Shown: positions 11,401 to 26,400 of the stretch, in pieces
How the letters are laid out: the number at the start of each line of letters is the position of its first letter
Numbering within the stretch: position 1 is the stretch's first letter
Origin: Owenia fusiformis
Taxonomy: Eukaryota; Annelida; Polychaeta; Sabellida; Oweniidae
Direction of reading: 5' to 3'
NCBI GenBank assembly: GCA_903813345.2
Contig: CAIIXF020000003.1
Coordinates: forward strand, 22,272,931 to 22,336,930
Length of the DNA: 64,000 nt
Position numbers and translations under genes: made by a program
Notes under the pieces: model-generated
What the model was told of the DNA's origin: nothing
The model's input: only the letters and a program-made list of their open reading frames with translations
Database searches by the model: none

Positions 11401-14400
11401 TTACATTGTGATACGCTATGTTATTAATGATAAAACACAAAAGGCAACTACTTAAAAAATAAAAAGCTAAGTCACTAAGCAAAGAATCACATGGTACATA
11501 AAATTCAAAACTGTCAATTGCTGTTTGCTTACTTGCTGTTTAATGAAACTATGTTGAAAAGAAGTTGCGACATTATGTCATGGTGAGCCTCTATTTGAAT
11601 AAACCCACCCTGCATTAGAGGTAGTACAGGTTTACTTACATCCAGGCACCTCTGTTGTCTCTCAGAGTTTGTGCAACCTGTTCAACATTCCTATCAAGTC
11701 ATGCTTATTTCACTCATTTTTCTCTAAAACATGAATGAACTTCATGATTTTCTGTGTTTTCTTTACAATTTAGAGTATGCAGTACATGTCTATGCACTTT
11801 ATTTCTCACTTATTCTTCTTATTTTTATTCTATTTTGCATTTTTATTGTAGCAATCATGATATTTTGTTTTACCCAGTGGCAGCTCTATCTGTGAGCATC
11901 CCTATTCATTTTGTTTATTGTTTTATGACTATTTACTAGTAGATTATTATTTAAACGTCCAAAATGTTTGCGATATTATGTCATAATTTAATGGTAATTT
12001 CTCATAATTCCTATGTTCCTCTGTATTTTGAGGAAAATGAAGGACTTTCACGATGATTGCACATGTAAGGACATTATTTGTGAGACACCTGATAATGCAG
12101 TATGATATATGTGAAAATAGGTCAAAAAGGTCACATGTCATCTTTGATAGGAACTGTAATAAATGATCAACTCTCTGTCAAAATGTGGCCTTTATATGTA
12201 GTAGTCTCAACTTAAGCTCGGGAGAAAATGTCACATTTTTAAAAAGTTCTGAGAATTTTTTTCGATGTTGGAAGAAAGTCAGGTAAAATCTGGAATTATG
12301 ATGTCTGGGTTTGCGCTTAGTTGGGACACGGGTAAGTGGCTATTAAGTTTGTTTTTCTGGCAATGATTTCAGTGTTTGAATTAAACCCGCAAGAATTGTT
12401 GACCGACGGACACAAATTCCAATGTTCAAATTAAATCTGCTACATAAAGCTTTTCTTATCAAATTTTCATATAGGCCTTTACTACCATTGACCATTGGAA
12501 TATTGGCTCAATGTCTCATTTTGGTGAATTATTTCAGTTATTTAAACTTGAATTATGAGAAGGAAGTGGAATTTGATTGTTGACAGAAAATCCGTGATCA
12601 GCTGATTCTTTAAAAACTTAATTTTAATTTAGTTAAAAAGATTTCCTTAACTAAAGTTGGAATTTGATTGTTGACAGAATATAAGCTGTTTTAATATTTT
12701 TTAAAGACTTAATTTTATCAATTAATTTAGTTACATTTACTAAAGTTGGAGTTTGATTGTTGGAAGAATATCAATCATCAGTTGGTACAGGAATAATATA
12801 GCAGAATTTTTGATATTCTTTTAAACTTCAACAATTTGATAATAGAATGCCATGCTTTATGGTTCTCATAGGCACAAATTTATTTGGAAGTATATTAAAA
12901 TTTTAGTAAAATTGACTGTTGTTTGTAACTAATAGAATGTTGTGTCAATTTTGAAATTCAATCAGGCAAGTAAGAAACATGCCTAGCCATCGACAATGTA
13001 CAGTGACAAAATATATGGGTGTACATTTTAGCTGTACATTGTCACGGTTGAAGCAACAATTGTGATGTAGGTTTTAATCTTGAAAGCCCATGATATATCT
13101 AAGGAATATGATGAAGTATTTCATGTTTAATTTCATGTGCAAGACTTTTAACTTTCTAATTATGTTAACAGATTCTCAAGCACAGCAAGTTTTTTTTAGG
13201 TAATTCCACCCACATCCATGTGAATATAACCAACATTTTCCAACCACTCAATTATATGTGTGGAATTACTTAGAAAAAATTCGAAAGAAAGAAAGAAATC
13301 TTTTCTGAAGGGAATGCAGCCCCACTTTTCTCTCATGAATGAGGATCAAATTGATGGCTACTGTTTTAGATATAATTGCTTATGAAACATAAACATTATA
13401 GTCAAATAAGTTCCTTTTAGTTAAAGGCCATATACATGGAAAAGAATGTCAATGTAAAAAATAAAACATCCATGATGTATTTCAGTTTGGGCATTTGACT
13501 TACCAGACACAATGTACTCATTTAGTTATAATGATTTAGAAAAAGTCACACTCACACAGTCACACTGTGTTAATTTGCTTAATTCAAAAAGCACATTGAC
13601 ACTTTAAGATATGGATGGATAAATGTGGATAATCATTCTGGGGGAGATGCTGCAAATTATAACTTCTGACATACATGTATTGAGAAGAAGATACCATGGA
13701 TTAGCACCCCTTGCTTTCTAATGGTATATGCCACATTTATAAGACATTTGAGACAGCTCTGATTCATATTCTGTGTCTGTGCTCGATATATAGTTCAACT
13801 TTTAAGACCTTTATTTGTTACCTTGAGTCATACCAACGAGCTCTTTACAACAACGGCAGAATCCTAAGTAGGGCCATCATTCTCTTTTTAATTAATTTGC
13901 AATTCACTAGTTAAGTAAAATTATCTCAGACTTAACATTAAAATTAATAAGTGATGTCCGATTGTATTGAAAATGTTAATTAGTTGAAGAAAGATTTGTC
14001 TTATTTTCGACAAGTGGTTCAATTAGAAGACTTACTTTTGAAGATAATTTCAAAGTGCAAGTTTTTAATATATAGATAATTAATGAGTTTGAAGTCCAGA
14101 TTACAAGAGTTTATAAAATGGCATCATTTATGATGTTAAAGATTTAGAGGGGCCCATTCTTGTCATGATTGATAACTTCACAGCCTTTCGTGACCCTGGG
14201 AGATTCAACGTATGCATTAATGTATACTTGGAGAGGAAGGCTTGAGGATCTCATGCAGCCCCAATCCCAAATAACGCCCAGAGGAATTATGAATTGTATT
14301 TGCAAAAAGTCAAAATTGGCAAGCATTTTATCAAAATAAGTATTATGCTATAGACTTCTAAAAACCACCATTCGATCCCCTTCCTACCCTCATCCTCCAT

Positions 14401-17400
14401 GATGAGTGATGACACGATCATGTCACTTTAAGTTCAAACATTTTTCATGGTGTTGATACTTTCTGTAGCTTCTATTGTTGCCCAAACAGGCTAATTAGAA
14501 GATAAGTCCCCTGGATAACACTGCACTACCTGCTACCAAGACCCCATTGTATTACAGTTATCTATATTATGACATCACATGATGGTTCGTCCCATAATTC
14601 ATTGCAAGGTCACGTGCCAAGCATTTACCAATCAGATGATATCAGAGTGTATGCAGGTGTATGGAAACTGATGGGTTGTGCATACCTCTTGTGATTACAA
14701 TTCATATATATTATTACTTATCTGTATACTTATTTATCACTACTACTTATCTTTGGCCTGCACTGAGTAGATAACATAATTTTATTCTATATGACTTCCC
14801 TATGTTTAAATTACTAAACGTGGCATAATCATTTTTGTAATATCTTGGTAGAATTTGAATGAACTCCAAAATTATCTGACTTTTTAATCATTCTTTTATT
14901 TGATTCATATTGATTGATTTATACATAGACCAGAATCAGATTTTTCTCGGTATTTTTCATTTTCAAACTTAATCTATGTGATGTTTTACAGACAAGGTTG
15001 TGCTATATGTAGATTTTAATATTTGAAAGCATCTTCAATTTTGAAATATTGGTGACATTAAATGGTCATAAATCTGTGTCCTAAATTATGAACTATTCAC
15101 TTGACTTATTGTGGCTTTCTCATTGGGATATTTCAGGATGTTTCTTTCAGCATGGTTTTGTCAGTAGAAATTTTATATATTCTGTAACACCATTGTTATT
15201 TGTAATCAGTGGCATTTGGCACTAAGCATTCAGTGTTTAATATTTGATATCTGTAACCCATAGTTACACTATTGTAATTGTAACAGGGTGGTTACATTTT
15301 GTTATGCTACTGCCTTGGTATAAATCTAGGTAAAGTAATCCATCTTGGATTTGTGTGATATCTTCAAATGTTTATCAGTATTAAATCTGCCACTTGAATC
15401 CTATCACGAAACACTTTATACTTCATACATGATATATTAACGCTAACTAACATTTTAAGGTCTTTTTAGTGGATACTACTTGGGGATTCTTAGATATTTT
15501 AAAGGATCTTTCTTAATATTTGTAATATATGAGTTTTTGATATCAGAGCTAGAGGTATGCAAACATATTTCTTTTGATATTTCGTCTATCAGATAATTTC
15601 AATTAAAAATCTGAAACCTCTTGTGTTTTAGCATATGAAATTACATTTTAAGACAGTTCATACATAATTATATTTTTAACATTGAGGTCACCTTAAACCT
15701 GACTTACACCACTCATATGCTCTACTTTCTAGTTAATTGAATTGTGTTGACTGTGTGGCTTTAATTGCTCTATGTTGTACAACATTAGTATGGTGATTAC
15801 TATGCAATCAAATGTTACCATGGCAATCACATTGATTGGCAACTATTTTATAATTTTGAACCTGATTGATTGAATCACAATATGATAAAATACTAATTAT
15901 TATCATCATTGCAATATAATATATTAAGGTAGGCAATGGGATTTAGAATGTCCAAATAATAAGATAATAGAAATAGTCATTCTACTTTAAAGATCATGTT
16001 AAAAGAAAAAATCATATTTTATGCCTAAATATAAAAACTATTTAACTAATTGCCTAAATTTTTCATGGATTTATTCTTGCATCTATGGTCTTAAATATAA
16101 TATTTAACCTCTTAACCTCCAGACTCTAAGTAAAGTAGGAATTAAAACCAGCATTTTTTGCCATTTTACATTTAACTAGACAATGGTAAGAATTGATCTT
16201 TTCTACGGATTCCAAACCATACTTTGTATAGATTAGGGTAGAATTGTTCGAGAATGGGTCTCAGGAATATTTTTTGTGACAATAAATCTTGTCATTCTTG
16301 GTTGTCAAGGGAACACATAGAAAATGAAATACTTGAAACAGTGCCTTGATGTAGACTTGGGAATACTTGGGAATATATTTTACCCTTGGTATACGCAGCT
16401 AACGAAAATTGACCGGTACGGGTCAAAAGCTGGACCAGTACGGGTTAACGGTTTTATTTGAATTTAAAATAGCCATATATATATATATATATCTTTTATT
16501 GACTCTTTAGATGTCATGACCTGACATATTAGTCATTACAAAATGAAATTTCACAGAACAACACTACACTACACTAATATATACAATTTATACAAAAAAC
16601 TTGTTATTTACATATGTTATAATATACTTTAGGTGTGATGCATCCAAAATGTTAATCTCCAGGCAAGTTTAAGTTTTTGAATGATTTTGTAATAAAACTT
16701 CCAACTTGCTTAATTTGCACATATTTATCTTTTGAAGATATTAACATAATGAATGTATTTTCAGGATCATGTTGATCAACATTAATTTTGCTAGTGATGT
16801 TGTCAAACAATATTTTTCTATTTTCTCTATGTAAATGGCATTTAATCATGAAATGAACCTCATTTTCTATTTCCCCACAAAAGTTACATAATCTTTCATA
16901 TTCAGGTTTTGGCCGTGGTTTTACATGTCTACCCAGTTCTATTTGTAATTTATGTGAACTTAATCTCAGTTGTGAAATTGATTGCCTGTGATTTTTGTTT
17001 TGAAGGCTTAAATATTGTTCTCTTTCAAAAGTTGTTTTGAATTTAATGTATGTTCTTAAAACTGGGTATAATTGTAAATCACACTTCCATTTCTCCTTAT
17101 AATTTTGGTACAATATTTTAGTTAGGTTCGTTTTAAATACATAGTCATCCTCAACAACTTGTTCATTCCAAGTGCTTTGGAGATTACAATCTTTTAAAAT
17201 ATTATGAACCTTACTTGACCAAGTATTTTTAAATCCTAAACTGTACATTTCATAATCATATAGATATGCTTTATAAAGGAGGTTATCTGGACAAAGTTGT
17301 ATAAGCCGTATCCAATATTTAATAAGATGAATATCAAAGCACAAACTAAGTGGAAAACGACCCAGCTCTCCATAGACTGCTTGGGTTGCAGTTGATGTTT

Positions 17401-20400
17401 TCACACCAAGGATGCTTTTTAAAAAGGACAGGTGAATAGTTTCAAGTGACTTGATATGTTTTTTACTTGACCATATTTCTGAACCATACATCAAAATTGG
17501 TTGGACAAGTGAATCAAATAAATGTAAGGCAACGGATATGGGAATGTCATTAAACTTGTGATATTGTTGCTTTATTCAAATAAAGCTTTTCTAGATTGTT
17601 CTTTAAGATAGCATATTTGTTTATCAAAATTATTTTTACTGTTGAAGATACACCCTAGGTATTTGTAGTCTTCTACACATGCAATCACTTCATCATTGAA
17701 TTTAAAAGTTTCATCTGATTTAGAGTTAAAAATAATAGCCTTTGTTTTAACTGTGTTGACAACAAGATGATAGTTTCTGCAAAAATCAAAGAGAGAGTCT
17801 AGCATAGATTGCGCCCCAGATTTAGAGCTAGCCATTAATACTAAGTCATCAGCCCAAAGTAGATGGTTCAAAGAAACACATTCAAACTCGATACCATGTT
17901 CTGAGGGAAGAAAATCTTTCAAGTCATCCAAAAAATGGTTGAAATAACTTGCTCAATATTGACTTCCTCGTGTCTAATTTGAAATATATGATGCCTCCCG
18001 ATGCTTTTAAGTACCCCAATTTTTTACAGATTTTTAAACGGACCAAAACTCTCTAAATGCGCATTTATGCTCTTTTCTCTCGAGAACGACTGTCTCATTT
18101 TCACGATAACTTTTATTTAGTACTTCTAACATATAAGATCTATTTTTCCCCATCAAGGTATGATGTAAATGACATGCTATTTACATCTTGTGAGTTTCAA
18201 TGATGCGCGTTTGATTTTATAAAAAATGCCAAACTTTGTGACAAAGAATTTCATCCTGCTTGCAGCGAGAAGACGGACTGGTTCGGGGCAATCTGCTTGC
18301 AGCGAGAAGACGGACCGGTTCGGGGCAATTACATCATACCTTGATGGGGAAAAATAGATCTTATATGTTAGAAGTACTAACTAAAAGTTATCGTGAAAAT
18401 GAGACAGTCGTTCTCGAGAGAAAAGAGCATAAATGCGCGTTTAGAGAGTTTTGGTCCGTTTAAAAATCTGTAAAAAATTGGGGTACTTAAAAGCATCGGG
18501 AGGCATCATATATTTCAAATTAGACACAAGGAAGTCAATATTGAGCAAGTTATGGCTGTTTTAAGTTCAAATAAAACCGTTAACCCATACCGGTCCAGCT
18601 TTTGACCCGTACCGGTCAATTTTCGTTAGCTGCGTATACCAAGGGTGATATTTGGTGACAAATAATCTTGTCGCTCTTGGTTGTCAAGGGAACACTTAGA
18701 AAATGCAATACTTGAAACAATGCCTGATGCCATATGTAGACTTATAGATACTCATCATTGTGTGGTAGTACCCTGGAGACCTTCATAAGCCATATCTACC
18801 TGTATTATCTCAACATGTATTCATATTTGACTTACCAGTTATCAACACGTAAACAACTCAATCTCGGCATTATCCTAAACCTTTAATTACAATTTACAAT
18901 TACTATAACATGCGATTTGTCCATAATTAATTGAGTGAAGTGATTGGCGTGTAACATATCTGCACAATGTTAGAATCTGAATTTATAAAATTCTCATTAA
19001 TTTTTCACTTGTTCTGCTTATTTCTCTCTATTTTGTGAATAAACATGACTATATAGTCACATTTTATTGTTAGGTTATTTCTGTTATCTTTAACATATTA
19101 GGGATTTATATTGAGAGAGAAGCCAAGAGACATGCACCCTCCTTATAAAACAAAATTAATTTGAAAATTTATCACTCTAACAAGTAATATTGTTATCTTA
19201 TACGACTGTAAATTAAGGTTTTTAAGTTAGGTAAAATAAAGTTATCTTAAAATAGAAATTTTAATTGATAATTTGTCTTCATCATTTTCGTTGTCTTGAT
19301 GATGTTCGTTAGTCCTTAACACTAATTACCAACAGTTTGAATTTCAGGTTACATATTTTTAAGACATGACTTTTTTGGTTTTCTCAACATGGATCATGCA
19401 TGGTTATACGCCAAGACCTGGCAGGCCCGTAGCCAGGATTTGCCAAGGGGGATTCAGTTTTCAAAAATATCCAGGGGGGGTTTACATTTGACAATTTTGG
19501 TCCAAATATGGCTAAAATCACTTAATTTTTGGCCAGGGGGGGGGTTCGGCCGAACTCTGCGAACCCCCCCCCTGGCTACGGGCTTGCCTTGAAATCAAAT
19601 ATTTACTATGCAGTGATCTCCCCAACATTAAAGCAAGTGGGTGCTGCACCCACTTGAGATTTTAAAAATAGGTTCGCACCCACCTGAGAATCAACTTGCA
19701 CCTACTTGAAAATGAGAAAAATCATGAAAAATATTATTTTACAAAATCTGGTTTAAATTTTGAAAATAACAATTTTGCATTCTCGCAAAATGTTAATTTT
19801 TAAATAGGACAGTAAATCCCATAAACTGAATATCCTTTGGAAATTACAAAATAAAAATAGAGGTTGATGTCCAACACTTTATTTTGTGGATGTTGTCAAT
19901 AGAATTTCTAAACATCTACTGTTTATATCTGTAAGTTGAGTCTCTCACATGTTCTCAATTATAGATCTTCAAAAACAGAAATAAATGATGCTGTCCAAAT
20001 TTTGATGACTCTCGCTATAAGGATTTGTTTCTATGAGTTTTTTCTAGGAAAATTGGTTTTTTTACTCTGAGGTTGGTTCCCATGAGGTTTCTCGTGATGA
20101 TCGGTTTTTCACAATGACGTTTGCCACAATGAGGTTTACCACAATGAGTTTTGTTACAATGAAGATTGTTACAATGTAGTTTGTCACAATGATTTCATTT
20201 ATTTGGCATATTGGACCTTTAAGTCACTACAGCAAATGTGACTGAGACATTGCAAATGGTAATACATGTGTTATTACATTTGACTGTATTTTATAATAAT
20301 ATTGTGCAATGCAGTTCATCTTTGTGTACCTCACTGTAATGAATATAATTTAATAATATGGCAAATGTTGAGCAATACAATCTAAATGTTATGCAATATT

Positions 20401-23400
20401 CTGAAGATATTATTATGCAATGTTTTAAAATATTTTGTTGTTTAATTTGCTGAGATGTGTGGTGGTGTAAAACCAGCAGAGATACAAGTCCCATTGTTCC
20501 ATAATTCACAACTAAACTCCTATCAGGCTTGTAAATCCATTGGAAAATCCTATAAGAATTAAAATGAGGTACCCTATGAAAGTTGATTGTACCTTACATG
20601 TGACTGGAGGTTAAACTGATATATCTCCTATTGTTCTCGTCAACTGCCTATATCCATATTCGGTCTTTTAATTTCGGCTCAAGCTTGCCACTAGAACTTT
20701 AAAATTTCGATCGATGTAAATTCCAAGTTAGATGCATTTCAGCTACACCTGGTTCCCATAGCAACAATGAATTTAGCCTTACTCTCCATGGTTACAGGTA
20801 ACTTGTTTTGTTTTGTGCCATTCACTTCCATTCGTGTTGCTATAAATTAGAATTTGATCTTTGATGTTTGGGGGTAAAGGTGATCGAGCCAGGATGAAGT
20901 TCAATTTATAAAGGAAACAGCTTGATATTCTCTCAGTTGGTTTATCAAGCTATTTGCTATATGGACTATGGAACTAATTACTCGGTTAAAGTTCATAAAG
21001 CTCATATTTAAGGAATGAAATCAGGAAATAGAATCATTAATAAATTCGTGGTCATGTGCGGTTAATACATGATACCAATTTGTTTTGAAATGTAAAGTAC
21101 AGTTGCACAGATTCTCAGATGTCTAGTTAAATTGTCCGTTCTGTTAAATAGGACCCAAAGTAGAAACTGAACAAATGAATGCAGAACTTTTTGACTTCAT
21201 TTGCCCTGGCAATTTTAGAAATTATGTTTTAAAAAATCTTGCGACTGTCTGTCAAGTATTGAGTCACTCTCTAAAATTAAAATCATACAAATTTAAAAGT
21301 TTGAATCAGTGCTCATAAGAATTAGATTTTCAATTCAAAACTTGTATCTTTTCTATTAATTAATATGTTTATGTTACAACACCATATGTTACAATAAATA
21401 TTTGCTTGTAGTAAAAACTGGAGACCAGCATACATAATTATTGTTCATTATTTAATCTTATAATTATGCTTATAATGTACATATTAATTGTAAAACTGAA
21501 TCAATTAAATACCACTTGGAAAGATACAGTTTTTCTGTACCTCAGATGACTGATGAAAAGGTTAACTTTTGTGAGAATTTCCAGATTTTTGATGTTAGCA
21601 ATCTACTGGTGGAATTGAATAATTATTGAGATTTGTAATGGGGGGGGGTAGTCAGTTTTGTTTAGTTTTTGCCTAATAGATGATGAAAATTAGAAACATC
21701 ATTTTGACATGTATTTGATGTGTAAAGTCATAATAAACGCTACAAATAAAAAATTGAAAAAAATGGAAGATGTGATACATGTCTATATGAGTTTTTGTGA
21801 GAGTTTTGTTGATTTTGAAAGTAAAACAATTAAGACGGTACTTGATGTTTTTCAGAATATTTAGATTTATTTAGATTTATTTGCAGCATTTATCATTTAC
21901 TATCTGACTTAATATAGAACTAGTTTGAGAATGACATATCTTTAAGATAACACGATTAGAATATACAATATGAATGCAGAACCTTAATCCGATTTGAATT
22001 AATTGTTTTAATAGAATTAACACTCAATCAATGTAATATTTTTAAATATATTTTTAATTTGATTTGAAAATGTTGAACGTTTAGCAAGTGCAAATCTAGA
22101 AATTTAACATGAGAGCCATTTTTAAAATTGCAAATACTCCTCAGAAAAGAACGGAATAGACAAAGAATAAAATAAACAGACATAAAATTAATGTTTTAAA
22201 ATAGAAATAAAATGCAATAAATTATTAAAATTAAAATTTTAAAGAGAAATCCCCAAAATCCCATCTTGGTCCATCAAGGTATTTCATGACCGAGGGAATA
22301 CTCTGGTTTATTAATATGCAAAATCCATGACTGGTATAAATTCCAAGCAGGGGATTTTATTGAATAAATCAAAGTAGTACATGACAACTTTCAAATGCTG
22401 AGAACATATGAGATAAAAGCTTATCTCTGACTCCATAAAGGAGATAAATGGATTGGTAAATATTCAATGATAAACTTATGAGAATGCACTGGTAAATAAT
22501 CTAACCTGCTACCTAAATCACTACCAAGCTTTAGATATGACAAACTTTAAAATGCCGCATTTGTATAAACATATTTGATGATATTGGTATTTGATGATAT
22601 TAGTATTTTTCCATAGTTTAGAATTTGAGATTCATACCTGGATATGTAAGCTATTGCCCCAGTCAGTTGAGCCTCATATCAATCCTGAATATGGATCCTG
22701 AAGCACTCAATGCTATAATAATACCACCAAGAAGTGGGGGCATATTAGCACCTTTTTGTGACAAGAATTTGAAATTTTGGAACTGTAACATATAGTTACA
22801 CTTTCACAATTGCAAATAGGTGGTGACATTTTGTTCTGTAAAAATGCCTTGTTGTAATTATTTTAATGATTAATTTGAAATTATTTGTTGTTGAGCCTTT
22901 AAGGAGGAAATAGAGCAGTGTATGAGTCTTTAAGAAAAAGGGTGTGCTCACATATGCCCTTCACTGTGTACCATGCAAATTGATGCACAAAATCTAGATA
23001 ACATGATTCATGATTCTTCTTGAGATATCAAAAATTAATTTAATAAATTTTGTTTGTGATAAGAGTGGTATCTATTAAGTAGACTGCACATGTATCTGGC
23101 AAAAGTGTTTAGATTGAAAAACGGTGAAGTAATTAACAAGAAAAATAGCAATCAGGCATGGTTTTAGCAATATAAATTATTTGAAAAAATCTAAAAATCT
23201 GAAACTCCATTCAAATTTTAAAGATAAATGTCATGAATAAACATGAGAAATCGGATATTTTAAGCCATGGTAGTCATTATTGAAAAGATAGTAATGTGAC
23301 ATATTTTGGTTAATAAGTTATCAGGATTGGATTTGATACAATATATTGAATGTGGCTTAGATCTCAAAATTAGGGACTGTCTCAGATCTGTTATACGATA

Positions 23401-26400
23401 ACCTGAAATAAAGCACATTTTCGACCAGAATATTCCACCTTATTATGTATAAGAATTTAGTGTAGAACTTAAGGTGGTCACAGTTATTTTATGGTTTTCT
23501 CAAAGGGGATGGTGTCACTATTTGAAATTATTCGCTACCTCAGAACTTATGATATGGTCCCTTTTATTGATATACGTGTACATGTTGAATTTGTGGGTAT
23601 GCCCTTCAGTTGGTCCTGAAGAGACACACACTCTCTGCATTCTAGCTTAGTCAACAACAGTCAACTTCAGTCAACAACATACAGCTGTATACCGGCTTTG
23701 GAACTTAACATGAAATTGATCTTAAAACATTAATTTTAGGGCTATGATTTGGAGAAAATGAAACTGTTGAAGTTTGTAAAACTGTACATGATGTAATAAG
23801 ATTAAAATATGGAAGTCAGCATAGATTAAAAGAAATGTCTACATTTCTCAAATTCTGAGAAGCCAATTTGAGATAATCAAAATATTAACATTATACGAAT
23901 CTAAATTTTTGAGTAAAGAAACCATAACAATATAACTAGGACTTCAATCAAAACTATACCAGAAGAGTTAACATAGGATTGCATAAATACTTCTGTAAAT
24001 AGACAATTTAATTCAATGTTAGAAATGCCTGGTTTACGGATGGAATCAGGTATTGAATACACTCCTGGTATGCAGTTATCAGACTTGCAGCCATTTCTGG
24101 ATATGGGGCTTGAAAGCTTAACCACAGTTTCTCCAGGTAAATTCAGGTGTTTTTGTAGAATACATGAGGAATGACAAAGCAAAAAATAGAAAAACAAAAC
24201 TTCACAATTGTAGTATAAATGTAGACACTGCAAGCATGTAGTGTTGTAGAATACATGTGAGTTAAAAAGTTTAAGTTTAATTGTAACTGCAGGATTTTTT
24301 TAACATATTTGAATTCAGTATAACTTACGTAATTGTATGCTAAAAACATAATATAAATGGGTTAATGCTACGGATTGCACTGCTTAGGTTTATAGAATTA
24401 TTATAATGATGCCTAAAGTTTTAATTTCAGAGTAAAAAAAGTATATCTATTATGACGAATTATGATAAATTATAGCTGGAAGCATACAAAAACATAATAG
24501 GTTATTCATTAGTGGTTATTTTGGTTATTCTTTAGTGATGTGATGATTTTGTTATATTTTAGTTATGCTATTCATGCAGTTACTTTGTATTGTTTTGTAG
24601 TTTTGGTTATTGTTTTTGTTTACTTTAGAGTGGTTATTTTGGTTTGGTATCAACAACTTTACAAATTGGCTAACATATCATATCTTTGGTTTTATATGTC
24701 TTTACACAACCTTGTACCTAAATGAACAATACAATATAAGAAGTAGTCTTATTGTAGAAATGTTTGCAAATATGAGATATGTTTGTTAATGTACTTGAAT
24801 GTTGGTTTATATGTAAAATACTTGTTAACATCTGAAATATATGTTAATATTGTAGTTAATATATTAATATAGAGATGTAATTAATAAATGAGAATAAACT
24901 CAGAATATCCAGAAATATCAAATTAAATTCAAGGTCATAAGGGGATATCAGGTCATACATAAAAAATATGTGTGCTTTATCATTTAAACCTAAAGTTACT
25001 AAATATTAACCATTATTAAAGTAATTGAAATATGTTTTTCAGATGCGCCTGACATGACACTGACATCTGTTGGGCAAGGGGCGCTAGCGCAGTCAGTGAC
25101 ATCGCAAAACCTACTGGCTAATCAAGGAATCAGTCAGTACTGTGCCATATGCGCTGATAGAGCCACCGGGAAACATTACGGGGCAGCGAGCTGTGACGGC
25201 TGCAAGGGATTCTTCAGACGAAGTGTCCGAAAGAATCATGTGTACACGTGTAGGTTTAACAGGAACTGTGTCGTCGACAAAGACAAAAGGAATCAGTGCC
25301 GATATTGTCGACTAAAGAAATGCTTCAGGGCTGGAATGAGAAAAGAAGGTGAGTGGGGCAATAGAAAGGAACTGGGGAAAAAAATACATTAAAAATTAAT
25401 TTGTTATATTTTACGTTATGATTACTGGGGGGGGGGGATATTGACTAGGATCAAACACTCAGGATCCCAAAACTTCCTTATTTAGTAATCCCAACATATA
25501 TGCTTATCCCTCAGTACATCCCATATGTATTAAAGCATATTTGTTCACCAATTGCACACAAGTTATTTCAAGTGGGAGGGACAGACTTGTTTGATTGTTT
25601 GATAAAGTTATCCAACAATTTGCTGATTAATTAAGGAAATACCCCCTCATTGCAATAAATCAACAAACCATAAACAAACAAAAATAAGTAAAAATGTATT
25701 AATTCCAAAAAATGGATATTTTCTTATTAAGAAACACGTGTATTTGTTTTAACATTTTCAATTGATAATAAATTGTCAGATATTTTTTTCACAAATGTTG
25801 AATAACATTTCTTGGAGATTTTGGGGAAAATATGTTAAGGACAGTCTGTTGTAGAAGTGTGAGGAGATAGAAGAATGTGTTAATCTTTTGGGTCTATTTG
25901 CAAATATGTTACCAAATGTATTGTAAATATGAGTCACAATCAGCTGTTAAATAGCACTGCAAGATATGACATATTAAGAATATTATGAAATATCATGGAA
26001 GAGAAATAACCAGGTTTTACAATGGATGAGGTCTATAGAGTATGTGGGAGGGGCTGTAGAAGGGTGGGGGTAATGTCACATGTCATAAAAATAATTTATT
26101 GAAACATCATGCTTATAAGCTATTGGAAGGCGAAGTATGCCAGAAAAACAAAGAAAACATTTGAAGCAGAACCAGTATTGTGAATGATAGATTTTATTCA
26201 TAATGCAGTGATCTCCCTAGCATTAAAGGAAGTGGATGAAGCACCCACCTGAGATTTTAAAAAACGTGAGAATTCATTTGCACCCACTTGAAAATGAGAA
26301 AAATTATGAAATATGGGCATATTTCAGTCTGAATTGTGAAAATAATAATTTTGCACCCACTTGAGAAAAAAATCCTGTATAGAGGCCTGTAAGAGAGTCC

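Larger units (their letters stand above)
5432..25042 (+). other. HNF4: Very long intron (or intergenic) region rich in repeats
   Basis: If the 5305 exon belongs to HNF4 this is a 19.6 kb intron. No host coding exon could be supported. It contains a palindromic MITE (7726-7884), a pyrimidine-rich minisatellite (9419-10435), a split G-run MITE (10468-11365), and a ~90-bp triplication (12567-12790). It also has a DNA transposon with a LINE inside it (16381-18648), another G-run MITE (19421-19590) and dispersed repeats. The remaining sequence (for example 13.0-16.2 kb and 20.2-25.0 kb) is AT-rich and shows nothing I can name. A second promoter just upstream of 25043, as in vertebrate HNF4A, is possible but has no visible support. 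Confidence 0.5.
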
